A DNA stretch of 64,000 nt from Pseudogemmobacter bohemicus. Lineage in GTDB: Bacteria; Pseudomonadota; Alphaproteobacteria; Rhodobacterales; Rhodobacteraceae. Positions 17,264 to 27,054 of this stretch are shown here, piece by piece. Each line of letters starts with the position of its first letter. Position 1 is the stretch's first letter. A program made the translations under genes and the position numbers. Where the stretch lies: the NCBI RefSeq assembly GCF_003290025.1, contig NZ_QNHG01000001.1, forward strand, positions 484,114-548,113, read 5' to 3'. The notes below the pieces were generated by a model. That model saw only the letters and a list, made by a program, of their open reading frames with translations, did not search any database and was not told the DNA's origin.

Positions 17264-18415
17264 TCAGAACGAGTAGCCGACCTTAAAGCCGACGGCGACC
17301 GAATCGTTGTCTTTGAACTGTCCATTCATCGGCGCATAGGTGGTGGCATCGCCGAGTTTGGCATAGGTGACGCCGCCGGAGAATTTCCAGTTGTCCTGGG
17401 TATAGCTTGCGCCGATGGTGATGCTTTTCATCCCGTTATGCGGCCCGAGATTTGAGGTGCGGAAATCGTTGGATTTCTCGTAGCCGACCGAGATCGAGGC
17501 CGCGAAATTCTCGGTGAATTTGCGCCCGACGCCGAGGTTCAGGGTCACGACATTGCGCGGATAGGCGACGAGGCTGTTTGTCGGGTTCTGCGGATCCGAG
17601 GAGCCGAAGCTGGAATAGAAGGGCGGCGTGATGTTGAACGCGCCCCATTCGCGCCAGCGCACCGAGCCGAAGACCAGGGTATCCTCGGCCACGCCGGACT
17701 GGAAATCGAGGGTCAGGGATTGCGGCACCTCGACCTCGAAAGCGGTGTCGCGCGATACCGGCCCACCCGGAAAGCCCGGCAGCGTCTCGGTCGCGGTGAA
17801 GTCATGTTTGATCGCCGATTGCCAGGTCAAAGCGACGCGCAGCGCGATATCGGGGATCTCATAGGCCGCGCCCAGCAGCACGCCGATATCGGTCTCGGTC
17901 GAGCTGTCCATTGTATAACGGCCGCCCGGCAGGTTCGGGTTGAAGATCTCGATCTGGCCGCTGGTGCGCTGCGCCTTCAGTCCGCCATGGACGCTCCAGT
18001 TCTCGTTGATCCGGTAGCGCAGGAGCGCGGTGACCGCATTCGAGTCGACGACCGCATTCGAGCGCGAGACGGGATAGGCGACCGTAGAGCCCCCCTGCGG
18101 CCCGCCAGGATAGGCGACATCCGCGCCGATCGGCTGGTCGATCACCAGCGCCAGATCCAGATCCGGCGTCAGAGCATATTTGAACGCCAGCGTCGTCTGA
18201 TTGTAATCGGAGAGCATCGAGCCCGAATTCAGGCTGCCAAGCGCCGGCGGGCTTACGCCGCTGACATCGGGCATGATGCGGCCATAGCTCAGCTCAACAT
18301 AATTGCCCTTCTCCCAAAGGATGGAATAGGGCGAATGCGAGCGCTCAACACCGCCAGCCTGAGCGGATACGGCCGTCAGCGCAAGCGCTGAACAGGTCAG
18401 AACCAGTTTAATCAT
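17264..18415 (-). CDS. FadL/OMPP1-type outer membrane transport protein
   Basis: A 383-residue outer membrane protein with a signal peptide (LVLTCSALALTAVSAQA, cleavage near residue 20). The mature protein is rich in amphipathic strands with Tyr, Gly and Ser and ends in a terminal strand closing on phenylalanine (AVGFKVGYSF), the recognition signal for the BAM complex. Segment patterns such as YEIPDIALRVALTWQSAIKH and LTLDFQSGVAEDTLVFGSVRWREWG match the FadL/TodX family, which imports hydrophobic molecules such as long-chain fatty acids or aromatics. Substrate is not predictable. It is preceded by a 217-base gap from the ATPase gene and by an AT-rich leader on its upstream side. Confidence 0.88.
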   Translation of the reverse strand: MIKLVLTCSALALTAVSAQAGGVERSHSPYSILWEKGNYVELSYGRIMPDVSGVSPPALGSLNSGSMLSDYNQTTLAFKYALTPDLDLALVIDQPIGADVAYPGGPQGGSTVAYPVSRSNAVVDSNAVTALLRYRINENWSVHGGLKAQRTSGQIEIFNPNLPGGRYTMDSSTETDIGVLLGAAYEIPDIALRVALTWQSAIKHDFTATETLPGFPGGPVSRDTAFEVEVPQSLTLDFQSGVAEDTLVFGSVRWREWGAFNITPPFYSSFGSSDPQNPTNSLVAYPRNVVTLNLGVGRKFTENFAASISVGYEKSNDFRTSNLGPHNGMKSITIGASYTQDNWKFSGGVTYAKLGDATTYAPMNGQFKDNDSVAVGFKVGYSF

Positions 18416-18962
18416 TTTTCCCTCATACCCAGGATGGGTCTCCCTGTAGAAAGGCTAGGAACAAGGGAGGGGATGCGTCAATCGCTGACGCCGCGTCACA
18501 GCTTTGTGACACGGCGTTCACTGCGGGGCCGGCGATATTTTGCCGCGCGGCTGTTCCCGTTCGCCGGTTATTCCCACTCAATTATCGACTTAATATACTA
18601 AATATTTGAAAATAAAAAAACTTTCGAAAACCGTTATGCCGTCGGAGCCACCGACGCCAAGCCAGTGCTTATGAAAATATTGGTTTTTGGGGTTCGACAG
18701 CCAGTCGCAAATTTCGCTATCTGTCGCCAATGATGGTTGCCGGACCAAATTCGGGTCTCAGGCGGCGAAAGTGTTCGCAAGAATCCCATCATACCGATCC
18801 ACAATCGAATTTTTCATCGGCAAAGAAGGATTCGGGCTTTGACGCCTCTCCATGGTGCGTCTCAGAAGCATCGTTCCGCCTCGAAACTAAGCGTTGACGG
18901 GCATCTTCCAAACCAAACTCATCATATCTGACAACTTCCCACCCGCTACCGGTCAGATTTGA
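18416..18962. other. AT-rich gap upstream of the porin gene
   Basis: 547 bases between the porin start and the end of the hipA remnant. The stretch around 18580-18640 is clearly AT-richer than anything nearby (runs such as AAATATTTGAAAATAAAAAAA) and probably includes foreign DNA of the scar next door. No gene is recognisable. Confidence 0.4.
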
Positions 18963-19595
18963 TTAAACGGCCATAGCAACCTCAGTTTGGGCATTTGCGA
19001 AGGCTGGCTCATAATCACGCGCCAGCGCATCTGACACGCCGACCTGACGCAGAGCTTCGCGCCATCCTGCCGATATGCGGCGAGCCGTGTCGCGCACCAT
19101 CCGTCTTGCCTCATCGGGAGGAATCTCGAAAAACTCACAGGCCTCGAGTGCGAGCGATATGGAGCGGTCGTGCGCACCGCCCTCCAAAATCGCCGTCTCA
19201 AGATGGGGATTTCGATCTGGAGCCGGGTTGACGTCGAACACCGGAGACAGCCGCCATTGCCCGCCTTCCACATAGAGGAAGGCATGGTTTTCAGGCGGTC
19301 GTCCTTGTTGGACACAAGGCTTGTTGGACGCAAGGATCGTGAAAATCAGGCGCAGGAAAAGTTCACGGAAGTCGGCCTGCGGATCGGCAGCATAGGCGCG
19401 AATGAAGTCGACCGTCTCGGCGTAGGAGCCAAGCTCCGCCCCGGCTTTACCAGGCGCCGTGCGCGCCGAGATATAGGGAATTCGCGCGCTCCCTCTTCGA
19501 TCGAAGCGCTGGATAAGCGCCACCGGAAAAGAGGTGTCAGCCAGTTCCAGCCTGGCGGTGGGCGTGCGGATGCCACACAGATCGGCCAGGCGCAA
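18963..19595 (-). pseudogene. 3' half of a hipA toxin gene
   Basis: The readable part is the C-terminal kinase lobe of a HipA-family toxin: LRLADLCGIRTPTARLELAD, then LIQRFDRRG and PYISARTAPG, then RLSPVFDVNPAPD, which has the second metal-binding Asp. About 210 of the usual 400 or so residues remain; the N-terminal lobe and the antitoxin gene hipB are missing. The catalytic loop, normally SN-x-DD-x-x-x-N, reads SNKPCVQQGRPPENHAF because of a 16-base tandem duplication combined with a lost base, so the catalytic Asp is gone. The 5' end runs directly into istA sequence near 19595. Not functional as a toxin. Confidence 0.85.
19304..19335. repeat. 16-base tandem duplication in the hipA catalytic loop
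   Basis: CTTGTTGGACACAAGG (19304-19319) and CTTGTTGGACGCAAGG (19320-19335) are adjacent and differ at one base. Removing one copy and restoring one A in the run at 19290 would give back the family motif. Confidence 0.9.
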
Positions 19596-21040
19596 GGATG
19601 TCCACCATCGCGCGGTCACCGCCTTGTTTGCGTGGCATTTGATCCTGCAACTGGCGGAAGGCAGACAGCAATCCCAGGAATGGCGCGCCATTGCGAAGAG
19701 CCCCGGGCTTCCTTTGCGCGACCGCCAGACAGTGCCGCCAGTCGCAGATCGTCTTCGGGGGCAACTTGTGGCTGCGCGCGATCACCCGGCTATGTTCACA
19801 CAGGATGTTGCCCTCTGCCGCGTCACGCCAATGGCGTGCTTCCAGCACGACGACCAGCCTGTCAGGATAGACCCGCAGGCTGACAGGCCGGTTCGCGAAG
19901 GACGCCGGAACACTGTAGCGATTGCGCCCGAAGCTGATCAGGCAAGTGGGCGAGACCCGCTTGCCGATCCCGACGCAGCCATCGAATGCGGTCGGCAGCG
20001 GCATTAATGTGGCTTTCTCGTCAATCCGGACATCCGCGATCGTGCCGGGCAATGCGCCATGGGCGGTCTCGTGCCACAGGGCGATGCAGCGCTCCTCCAG
20101 CCAGGCGTTCAGCGCGGCAAGATCAGGAAAGTCTGGCATGCCTTGCAGCCTCTGGTGGCGGGAGTCGCGGAGGTTCTTCTCGATCTGCCCCCCTCGCCAG
20201 CGGTCTCGAACCGGTGGCGACACGCTGGCTCGACCCACCCTGCCGCCGGGTTGCAGAACTCTGGCTCGAAGACATGGTGGTTCGCCATGGCGCGGGAAAG
20301 CGGATGTTGACCTCGCGGGCCTTGCCTCGGCCGACACGATCCACAGCCGTCTTCCCGCGCCATGGCCTTGAACCAGTGGCAGCTCATGGCTCGATGTCAT
20401 GGATTCCGCGTTCCGGCATGCCGCCCAGGACCCTGAACGCGTGCCAGTGCGCATCGAACATCGAAGCCATCGGGCGTCATCGGTTCGAGACCGATGGCTG
20501 AGGTCATGGGTTTGCAAGGGGGCAGGCCCGCAAGAGAAAGGCCCGGCTGTGCGACAACTTGATATGGGCGACCTGACGCTTCCTGCGCTCATCGCCGACA
20601 ACCGCGAAATCCGTGCTCCAGTCGAACTGAAACGCCTCGCCGGGGCGGAAAGCCAACGGAACAAACGTCCCGCGTCCGGTTGTCTGCTGCTCGCGCTGCC
20701 GATCAGCCCGCCATTCCCGCGCGAAGGCCGCAACCCGGCTGCAGGAGCCGGTGAAGCCGAGTGCCACCAGATCGGCGTGCATCTTCTTCGGTGTCTGCCG
20801 CCCTTTGCGTGATTTCCCGGTGCGTGACTTCCCGGCATTGGTCTTCAGCCAACCCGCCAGCGTCCCGGCAAAGGGATCAAGCCTGCCCGGACGCTCCGGT
20901 GTCGGGAACTTCGGCTCCACCGTCTCTGCCGCAAGATGCCCGGTCACAGTGTTGCGCGACAAACCCGTGCGCTTGGAGATCTCTCGGCTCGACAGCTTCT
21001 GTCGCAGGTGCATCCGACGAAGGATGTTCAAAAGTCCCAT
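19591..21040 (-). pseudogene. Decayed istA transposase of an IS21-family element
   Basis: The IstA reading is spread over at least three frames. From 21040 it begins MGLLNILRRMHLRQKLSSRE with the helix-turn-helix SKRTGLSRNTVTGHL, and continues through the DDE core segment FQFDWSTDFAVVG and HIKLSHSRAFLLRA. Later pieces in other frames read MFDAHWHAFRVLGGMPERG, HHVFEPEFCNPAAGW, and finally ALNAWLEERCIALWHETAHG through NRYSVPASFANRPVSLRVYPDRL to FRQLQDQMPRKQGGDRAMVDILA, where it stops at the hipA junction. The last about 80 codons and the whole istB gene are missing, so it cannot transpose. Start at 21040 fits the family. Confidence 0.88.
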
Positions 21041-21092
21041 GTGGATCAATCCGTTACCCACGCCGATCGCCGCTTCGGGAGAAGGTTCTCAT

Positions 21093-21150
21093 GGCTCAGT
21101 TCTCACTGGAAATTATGCGCCTGCCCGGCTCAGTTCCGCGTGGAAATCAA
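21093..21150. repeat. Two internal terminal repeats of the IS21 element
   Basis: GGCTCAGTTCTCACTGGAAA (21093 onward) and GGCTCAGTTCCGCGTGGAAA (21127 onward) are direct copies 34 bases apart upstream of istA. IS21-family ends usually hold several such repeats as transposase binding sites. The outer end of the element is not clear; it lies somewhere in 21150-21240. Confidence 0.65.
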
Positions 21151-21256
21151 CAAAGGTTGATGTCATCGAGGAGCTGCGCATCAGTGTTGCGGTTGGACAA
21201 AATTGGGCCGCCTGACATGATTTTTATTTAGCACTTACAAGTGTTTAAGCCAGGAA

Positions 21257-21344
21257 ATATACCGTCAGAAGCTCTCTTGCCCCCTGACGGTATATGCGTT
21301 TTTCGGTTGAAAAAAGACGCGCCATACCGCCAGCCATACCGTCA
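21257..21344. repeat. Cluster of ATACCGTCA repeats with a 12-base inverted repeat
   Basis: Perfect arms ATATACCGTCAG (21257-21268) and CTGACGGTATAT (21284-21295) enclose 15 bases; further on GCCATACCGCCA and GCCATACCGTCA follow each other in tandem (21321-21344). The core ATACCG(T/C)CA thus occurs four times in 90 bases, twice as an inverted pair. No gene lies in 21241-21459. It is downstream of guaA and may serve as its terminator or as a protein binding array. Confidence 0.7.
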
Positions 21345-21459
21345 AACGGGAGGCTGACCCGGAGATAGATGCTGAAAGTATCGGAGATGTTATTTCAGCA
21401 TTTTCAGTGGATTACGTCTTATTGCGGCGCGATTTCGGATGCGCCCGGAGGGGCACAAA

Positions 21460-23031
21460 CTATTCCAGTTCGATAGTGCCCGGCGGTTTCGAGGTCAGGT
21501 CGTAGAAGACGCGATTGACGCCTTTGACCTCATTGATGATGCGGGTCATCGTCTCGCCGAGGAAGTCATGCGTGAAGGGGTAGGTGTCGGCGGTCATGCC
21601 GTCCACGCTGGTGACCGCGCGGATCGAGACGGCGTAATCATAGGTGCGCCCGTCCCCCATCACGCCGACGGTTTTCATCGGCAGGATGGCGGCGAAGGCC
21701 TGCCAGATCTCATCATAAAGCCCATGCTTGCGGATCTGGTCGATATAGACCGCATCGGCCTCGCGCAGGATGGCGAGTTTCTCGCGGGTGATCTCGCCCG
21801 GGCAGCGGATCGCAAGGCCGGGGCCGGGGAAGGGGTGGCGGCCGATGAAGGAGGCGGGCAGGCCAAGTTCGCGGCCAAGGGCGCGGACCTCGTCCTTAAA
21901 CAGCTCGCGCAGCGGTTCGACCAGTTTCAGGCCCATCTTTTCCGGCAAGCCGCCGACATTGTGATGCGATTTGATGGTGACCGAGGGGCCGCCGGAGAAG
22001 GAGACGCTCTCGATCACGTCGGGATAGAGCGTGCCCTGGGCAAGGAATTCAGCGCCCTCGATCTGGTTCGCGTATTTCTGGAACACGTCGATGAAGAGCC
22101 TGCCGATGGTCTTGCGTTTGACCTCGGGGTCAGAGACGCCTTCCAGCGCGTTCAGGAACAGGTCGGATTCGTCCGCCGCGATCAGTTTGATCTTGTAATT
22201 GTCGCGGAACATTTTGACGACTTCCGCCGCCTCGTTCTTCCGCAAGAGCCCGTGATCGACGAAAACGCAGGTCAGCTGATCGCCGATCGCCTCATGGATC
22301 AGGATGGCGGCAACCGACGAGTCAACGCCGCCCGACAGGCCACAGATCACCTGTTTGTCGCCGACCTGGTCGCGGATCTTCTGGATGGCTTCCTCGCGGT
22401 AGCCCGCCATGGTCCAGTCGCCGGTAAAGCCCGCCAGCCGCACGAAATTCTCGTAAAGCTTCGCGCCTTTCGGGGTGTGATGCACCTCGGGGTGGAACTG
22501 CACCGCGTAGAAGCGGCGCGAGGGATCGGCGGTGATCGCGAAAGGCGCATTGGGCGAGGTGCCATAGACATCAAAGCCCGGCGCGATCTTTGACACATGG
22601 TCGCCATGGCTCATCCAGACCTGCTCATCCCCGGCCTGGAACCAGCCGTCAAGGATCTCAAGATCGGCGCCTTTACGGGTGACAAAGGCGCGACCGAATT
22701 CAGCCGTACCATGGCCGGATTCCACCAGCCCGCCCAGTTGCTGCATCATGGTCTGCTGGCCGTAGCAGATGCCCAGAACCGGCACACCCGCCGCCCAGAG
22801 GCTTTCCGGCGCGCGGGGGCTGCCCTCGCGGGTGACCGAATCCGGGCCGCCAGACAGGATCACCGCGCGCGGCGCGAATTCCGTCAGAAAGGCGTCGGTC
22901 ACGCGCTGATAGGGATGGATCTCGCAATAGACACTCAGTTCGCGCAGGCGCCGCGCGATCAGCTGGGTGACTTGCGAACCGAAGTCGATGATGAGGAGGC
23001 GCTGAGGCTGGGTCATGGAGGGCTGGGTCAT
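21460..23031 (-). CDS. guaA: GMP synthase (glutamine-hydrolysing)
   Basis: A 523-residue enzyme converting XMP, ATP and glutamine to GMP. The N-terminal class I amidotransferase domain (about residues 10-200) has the nucleophile cysteine in [17 protein letters not shown] and the His/Glu pair in the [10 protein letters not shown] segment. The ATP pyrophosphatase domain shows the P-loop [12 protein letters not shown], and the C-terminal dimerisation domain ends with the conserved [17 protein letters not shown]. Length fits the family (about 520). Stands alone on its strand; dcd lies 76 bases upstream in the same orientation and may share a transcript. Confidence 0.97.
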   Translation of the reverse strand: MTQPSMTQPQRLLIIDFGSQVTQLIARRLRELSVYCEIHPYQRVTDAFLTEFAPRAVILSGGPDSVTREGSPRAPESLWAAGVPVLGICYGQQTMMQQLGGLVESGHGTAEFGRAFVTRKGADLEILDGWFQAGDEQVWMSHGDHVSKIAPGFDVYGTSPNAPFAITADPSRRFYAVQFHPEVHHTPKGAKLYENFVRLAGFTGDWTMAGYREEAIQKIRDQVGDKQVICGLSGGVDSSVAAILIHEAIGDQLTCVFVDHGLLRKNEAAEVVKMFRDNYKIKLIAADESDLFLNALEGVSDPEVKRKTIGRLFIDVFQKYANQIEGAEFLAQGTLYPDVIESVSFSGGPSVTIKSHHNVGGLPEKMGLKLVEPLRELFKDEVRALGRELGLPASFIGRHPFPGPGLAIRCPGEITREKLAILREADAVYIDQIRKHGLYDEIWQAFAAILPMKTVGVMGDGRTYDYAVSIRAVTSVDGMTADTYPFTHDFLGETMTRIINEVKGVNRVFYDLTSKPPGTIELE

Positions 23032-23107
23032 GGCTTTGCCATAGGTCCGGCGCCCAGAATTCGCAAGCGGGGAATCGCAAGCGGGGACTGGGGCGCGCGT
23101 GGCGCCG

Positions 23108-24184
23108 TCAGCGGAACTGTTTCGCCAGTTTCAGCCCCTGGCCCTGGTAATTCGATTTCAGATCGGCGCCGTAGATCCGTTCGGGCGGCGAGGACATCCG
23201 CTCATAGACCAGCCGGCCGACCACCTGGCCATGTTCCAGCACGAAGGGCGCCTCATGGCAGCGCACCTCCAGCACCCCGCGCGAGCCATGGCCTCCGGCC
23301 GCATCATGGCCGAAGCCGGGATCGAAAAAACCGGCATAATGAACGCGGAACTCGCCGACCATGGCGAGATAGGGCGCCATTTCCGCGGCATGGTCGGGCG
23401 GGATCGTCACCGCCTCACGCGAGACAAGGATATAGAAGGCACCGGGGTCGAGGATGATGCGGCCATCCTCGCTATGCACCTCCTCCCAGAAATCGCGGGC
23501 GGGGTAATGGGCGATACGGTCAAGGTCGATCACCCCGGTATGGGGTTTTGCGCGATAGCCGGCAAGGGTGCCATTGGCGGGGCGCAGATCGACGGAAAAG
23601 CCAAGCCCCTCGGAGATCACGGGCGTGCCATCGACCAGCGGCACTTCGGCATGCAGCCGCGCGAGATCCTGATCCGAAAGCCGCGCCTCGCCGGCGCGAA
23701 AACGGATCTGATTCAGCCGCTGCCCTTCGCGCACCAGCACGGAAAACGAGCGCGGGCAGACTTCGGCATAGAGCGGGCCGGTGTAACCCTCGGAAATGCG
23801 GTCGAATTCGGTGCCGCCATCGGTGATGGTGCGGGTCAGAAGATCCAGCCGCCCGGTCGAGCTTTTCGCATTGGCGACGGCGGTGATGCCCTGGGGCAAG
23901 GCAAGGCTTTCGGCCAGTTCGATCAGATAGACGCAGCCCTTTTCCAGCACCGCACCCGCGCCGAGGTCGATCCGGTGCATCGAGAATTCGTCAAGCCTTT
24001 CGCTGACGCGGCGGCCGCGACCGGCAAGGAAAGAGGCGCGCACCCGCCAGGCAAAGCGTCCCAGCCGCAGGTCAAGGCTGGCGGGCTGCACCTGGACATC
24101 CTGGACCGGGCTGGCGGCAGGAATGGCGCCGTCAGACAGAAGCGCACGGATCGCGTGATCGGGCAGGACGCCGCTTTTTGCCAT
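23108..24184 (-). CDS. dcd: 2'-deoxycytidine 5'-triphosphate deaminase, double-length type
   Basis: A 358-residue protein, about twice the length of E. coli Dcd, in the form found in many alphaproteobacteria where two dUTPase-fold units are joined. It deaminates dCTP to dUTP for thymidylate synthesis. The first half carries [20 protein letters not shown] and [21 protein letters not shown], the second PARDFWEEV and [22 protein letters not shown] plus [28 protein letters not shown], which matches the FDPGF-G signature of the family. Start at 24184 is preceded by GAGGAAG; an ATG at 24202 is possible. The tRNA-Pro gene and its terminator lie upstream. Confidence 0.9.
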   Translation of the reverse strand: MAKSGVLPDHAIRALLSDGAIPAASPVQDVQVQPASLDLRLGRFAWRVRASFLAGRGRRVSERLDEFSMHRIDLGAGAVLEKGCVYLIELAESLALPQGITAVANAKSSTGRLDLLTRTITDGGTEFDRISEGYTGPLYAEVCPRSFSVLVREGQRLNQIRFRAGEARLSDQDLARLHAEVPLVDGTPVISEGLGFSVDLRPANGTLAGYRAKPHTGVIDLDRIAHYPARDFWEEVHSEDGRIILDPGAFYILVSREAVTIPPDHAAEMAPYLAMVGEFRVHYAGFFDPGFGHDAAGGHGSRGVLEVRCHEAPFVLEHGQVVGRLVYERMSSPPERIYGADLKSNYQGQGLKLAKQFR

Positions 24185-24242
24185 GCTGTGCTTCCTCTTC
24201 ATCCGATGGGTTGCAGATCGTAACCGCCGCGCTTTGCAAATG

Positions 24243-24280
24243 AAAACCGCCCGCGCTGCGAAGGCAGGCGGGCGGTTTTT
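24243..24280. terminator. Hairpin terminator between tRNA-Pro and dcd
   Basis: Arms AAAACCGCCCGC (24243-24254) and GCGGGCGGTTTT (24268-24279) form a 12-pair stem with T runs on both strands. On the minus strand it follows the tRNA 3' end directly. Confidence 0.8.
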
Positions 24281-24283
24281 CGA

Positions 24284-24361
24284 TGGTCGGGCCGGTGAGA
24301 TTCGAACTCACGACCTCCCGCCCCCCAGACGGACGCGCTAACCAGGCTGCGCTACGGCCCG
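24284..24361 (-). tRNA. tRNA-Pro (GGG), with encoded CCA
   Basis: The cloverleaf folds fully: acceptor CGGGCCG with CGGCCCG, D stem GCGC with GCGC, anticodon stem TCCGT with GCGGG around the loop CTGGGGG (anticodon GGG), T stem GTGAG with CTCAC around TTCGAAT, discriminator A and genomic CCA. 78 bases including CCA. Reads the CCC codon. Confidence 0.95.
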
Positions 24362-24462
24362 ACACTGGCGCCTGAATAACGATTTTCCGCGCGGGTTCAA
24401 GCGCAAAGCGGCGGCGGCGCGGTCGAATTTCATCGCGCCGCCAGGCGGGGTCGGCGAGGGGC

Positions 24463-25506
24463 TTATCCGCCGTGTTTTTGCGCCTCGGAAAGCCGCTGGC
24501 GCAGGGCGACAAGCCGGCGGGACAGGCTGCGCAGGGTCTCGTTGCGGGGATTGAGCCGGCCCGGGGGCAGGGCACGCAGCCGCGCGGCCAGCGTGTGATG
24601 CGCCGCAGTATGAGAAGCCGGGGTGTGAACATCCGGGGTGGGTGGGGCCTCATCGACAGGCTGGTCCGCCCCGGCTGCGGCGCGCGCGCGCGGCTGGTCC
24701 TCTTGCACGGGGAAGGGCGCGATGCTGTCGCTGCGTCCTGCCTCATCCCCGGTATCGGGATCCAGGCCAAGGTCATCTTCCGGCCCGATATCAAAGGCAA
24801 AGGGCGCCTCTTCATGCGCCACATCTTCCGACCGGGCGGCGTCTTTTGCCTGCGAGGGGCTTTCCGCCTGTGCCGGATCCTTCTGACGCGCCTCTTCTTC
24901 GACCGGGGCGATCAGCTCATCCACCGACAGTTCATCCACCGGCCCGGCATCTGCCTCGAAACCGGGGAACATGATCTGGCGCGGATCGAAGGCGGGCAAG
25001 GCGGGCTCTTTCGGGGTCTCAACGGGGAAGGCGATGACGGTGGCAGACGAATCCGATCCGGGATCGTCGGCCTCGCTGCTGCCCGCATCCGGCAGGGCGG
25101 CACTGCGCGCCTCGGCCTCCAGCGCGTCGATACTGGCCTGATCGGCCTCGCGCGGGGTAAGCCGGGTGACCTCGGCGCTGCGGGGAGTGGTTTTGGTCGA
25201 CATCGCCGAGATCAGCGCCTCTTCCTCGGCGCTGGCCTCATCGGTTAGGCCGGCAACATGGCGCACCCCCTGTTCGCGCAGGATCTTCTGCACGCCGCGG
25301 ATCGTCATCCCCTCTTCGTGCAAAAGCCGCCGGATCCCCGCCAGCAGCGCCAGATCCGAGGGGCGGTAATAGCGCCGCCCGCCCGCCCGTTTCACCGGGC
25401 GGATCTGCGGGAACCGCGTTTCCCAGAAGCGCAGCACATGGGCCGGGGTCTCCAGCGCCTCGGCGACTTCCGAGATGGTCCGGAAGGCGTCGGGAGATTT
25501 GTCCAT
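24463..25506 (-). CDS. MerR-family regulator with a long acidic tail
   Basis: A 347-residue protein. The N-terminal 80 residues are a MerR-type winged helix: [71 protein letters not shown]. The rest (about residues 100-300) is acidic and low in complexity, and the last 45 residues are a basic helix ([31 protein letters not shown]). No metal-binding cysteines are present. In Rhodobacteraceae this gene follows ihfA in the yceD-rpmF-plsX-fabH-ihfA cluster, as here, but its targets are not known to me. Start at 25506 (MDKSPDAF) drops a 26-residue unconserved leader. Confidence 0.83.
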   Translation of the reverse strand: MDKSPDAFRTISEVAEALETPAHVLRFWETRFPQIRPVKRAGGRRYYRPSDLALLAGIRRLLHEEGMTIRGVQKILREQGVRHVAGLTDEASAEEEALISAMSTKTTPRSAEVTRLTPREADQASIDALEAEARSAALPDAGSSEADDPGSDSSATVIAFPVETPKEPALPAFDPRQIMFPGFEADAGPVDELSVDELIAPVEEEARQKDPAQAESPSQAKDAARSEDVAHEEAPFAFDIGPEDDLGLDPDTGDEAGRSDSIAPFPVQEDQPRARAAAGADQPVDEAPPTPDVHTPASHTAAHHTLAARLRALPPGRLNPRNETLRSLSRRLVALRQRLSEAQKHGG

Positions 25507-25649
25507 CGGACGCTCCTGCCTCGTCACGGCCGGCCGGGTTTCATACCGCGCAGGCCTTTTTGCATCATGTCTGCCCCTTGCCACCGGAAATGCGGCAGCG
25601 GCCGGGCCAGGCTGCAGGTCTGAATGCAGGTCTGGCTGTGGGGCCTGGC

Positions 25650-25952
25650 TTATTTGCCGGCGCCGGCGGCCACGCGGTCTTTCATCAGATGCGAGGGCCG
25701 GAAGGTCAGCACACGGCGGGGCGAGATCGGAACCTCGTCGCCGGTTTTCGGGTTGCGCCCGACCCGCGCCGACTTCGCCCGCACCGAAAAGGTGCCGAAG
25801 GACGAAATCTTGACGGTCTCACCGGCAACCAGCGCGTCCGAGACATGCTGCAGCACGGTTTCAACCAGGTCGGCGGATTCATTGCGGCTCAGACCGACTT
25901 CGCGGAACACCGCCTCGGTCAGATCCATACGCGTCAGCGTCTTTTCACTCAT
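25650..25952 (-). CDS. ihfA: Integration host factor subunit alpha
   Basis: A 100-residue DNA-bending protein of the HU/IHF family. The dimerisation helices ([36 protein letters not shown]) are followed by [47 protein letters not shown], where RxGRNPKTGxxxxI marks the DNA-intercalating arm. In the cell it pairs with IhfB and organises promoters and recombination sites. The next gene downstream is the MerR regulator, the upstream one fabH across 130 bases. The alpha assignment rests on the genomic context and the [12 protein letters not shown] arm. Confidence 0.93.
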   Translation of the reverse strand: MSEKTLTRMDLTEAVFREVGLSRNESADLVETVLQHVSDALVAGETVKISSFGTFSVRAKSARVGRNPKTGDEVPISPRRVLTFRPSHLMKDRVAAGAGK

Positions 25953-26082
25953 GTCTCAAGGTCCCCCCCGGGATTGACCTTGTAAGGATGGGGAGTCCGG
26001 AATTGCTTTGTCAATATCAAAGACTTGTATGGCATGGTTCAGGCGGTGTTTCGCGGGGTATTCGGGCGGTATCCGGCCGGAA

Positions 26083-27054
26083 TCACCAGCGCAGCACGAC
26101 CGAACCCCAGGCCAGACCACCGCCGATTGCCTCGGCGACCAGCAGGTCACCCGTTTTGATCTGGCCGCGCGCATGGCCGACGGACATCGCAAGGGGAATC
26201 GATGCGGCCGAGGTATTGCCGTGATCCTGTACCGTCACCACCACCCGCTCCATCGGTACTTTCATCCGTTTCGCGGTCGATTCGATGATGCGGATATTGG
26301 CCTGATGCGGCACGATCCAGTCGACATCGTCACCGCTCAGCCCCAGCTTGTCGAGCGAGGCATGTGCGGTCTCGGCGAGTTTCTCGACCGCATGGCGGAA
26401 GACTTCCTTGCCTTCCATCCTCAGATGCCCGGTGGTGCCGGTCGAGGTGCCGCCATCGACGTAAAGCAGGTCGCGGTAGCGGCCGTCGGAATTCAGATCG
26501 GTCGTGAGGATGCCGCGATCCGAGATGTCGCCCTTGCCCTCGACGGCCTCAAGCACCAGCGCACCGGCGCCGTCGCCGAACAGCACGCAGGTGCCGCGGT
26601 CGGTCCAGTCCATCAGGCGCGAGAAGGTCTCGGCGCCGATCACCAGCGCGCGTTTCGCCTGGCCCGAGACAATCAGCGCATTGGCATTGGAAAGCGCGAA
26701 GACAAAACCCGCACAGACCGCCTGCACGTCAAAGGCAAAGCCTTTGGTCATGCCAAGCCGGCCCTGAACCATGGTCGCGACAGACGGGAAAGTCAGATCG
26801 GGTGTCGAGGTGGCGACCACGATGGCGTCAATCTCGTCAATCGACATGCCGGCATCTTTCAGCGCCGCCTCAGCCGCTTTGCAGGCCAGATCCGAGGTCA
26901 TCTCGCCTTCGGCCGCGAAATGGCGCCGTTCGATGCCAGAGCGCGAGCGGATCCATTCATCGGTGGTATCGACCAGTTTTTCGAATTCGGAATTCGGAAC
27001 AACCCGCTCGGGCAGATAATGCCCGACGCCCCTGACCACCGCGCGCAACGTCAT
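26083..27054 (-). CDS. fabH: Beta-ketoacyl-ACP synthase III
   Basis: A 323-residue thiolase-fold enzyme that condenses acetyl-CoA with malonyl-ACP to begin fatty acid synthesis. The catalytic triad can be read: Cys in VQAVCAGFVFAL, His in WIVPHQANIRI, and Asn in VQDHGNTSAASIPLAM. The start overlaps the stop of plsX by four bases (ATGA), typical of translational coupling, and the two genes act on neighbouring steps: plsX makes acyl-phosphate for phospholipids, fabH starts the acyl chain. Confidence 0.97.
   Translation of the reverse strand: MTLRAVVRGVGHYLPERVVPNSEFEKLVDTTDEWIRSRSGIERRHFAAEGEMTSDLACKAAEAALKDAGMSIDEIDAIVVATSTPDLTFPSVATMVQGRLGMTKGFAFDVQAVCAGFVFALSNANALIVSGQAKRALVIGAETFSRLMDWTDRGTCVLFGDGAGALVLEAVEGKGDISDRGILTTDLNSDGRYRDLLYVDGGTSTGTTGHLRMEGKEVFRHAVEKLAETAHASLDKLGLSGDDVDWIVPHQANIRIIESTAKRMKVPMERVVVTVQDHGNTSAASIPLAMSVGHARGQIKTGDLLVAEAIGGGLAWGSVVLRW

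Noticed and set aside
21439-22593. 384-codon open frame on the plus strand antisense to guaA
   Set aside because: Shadow; rich in His, Asp and Arg from reversed codons, no domain.
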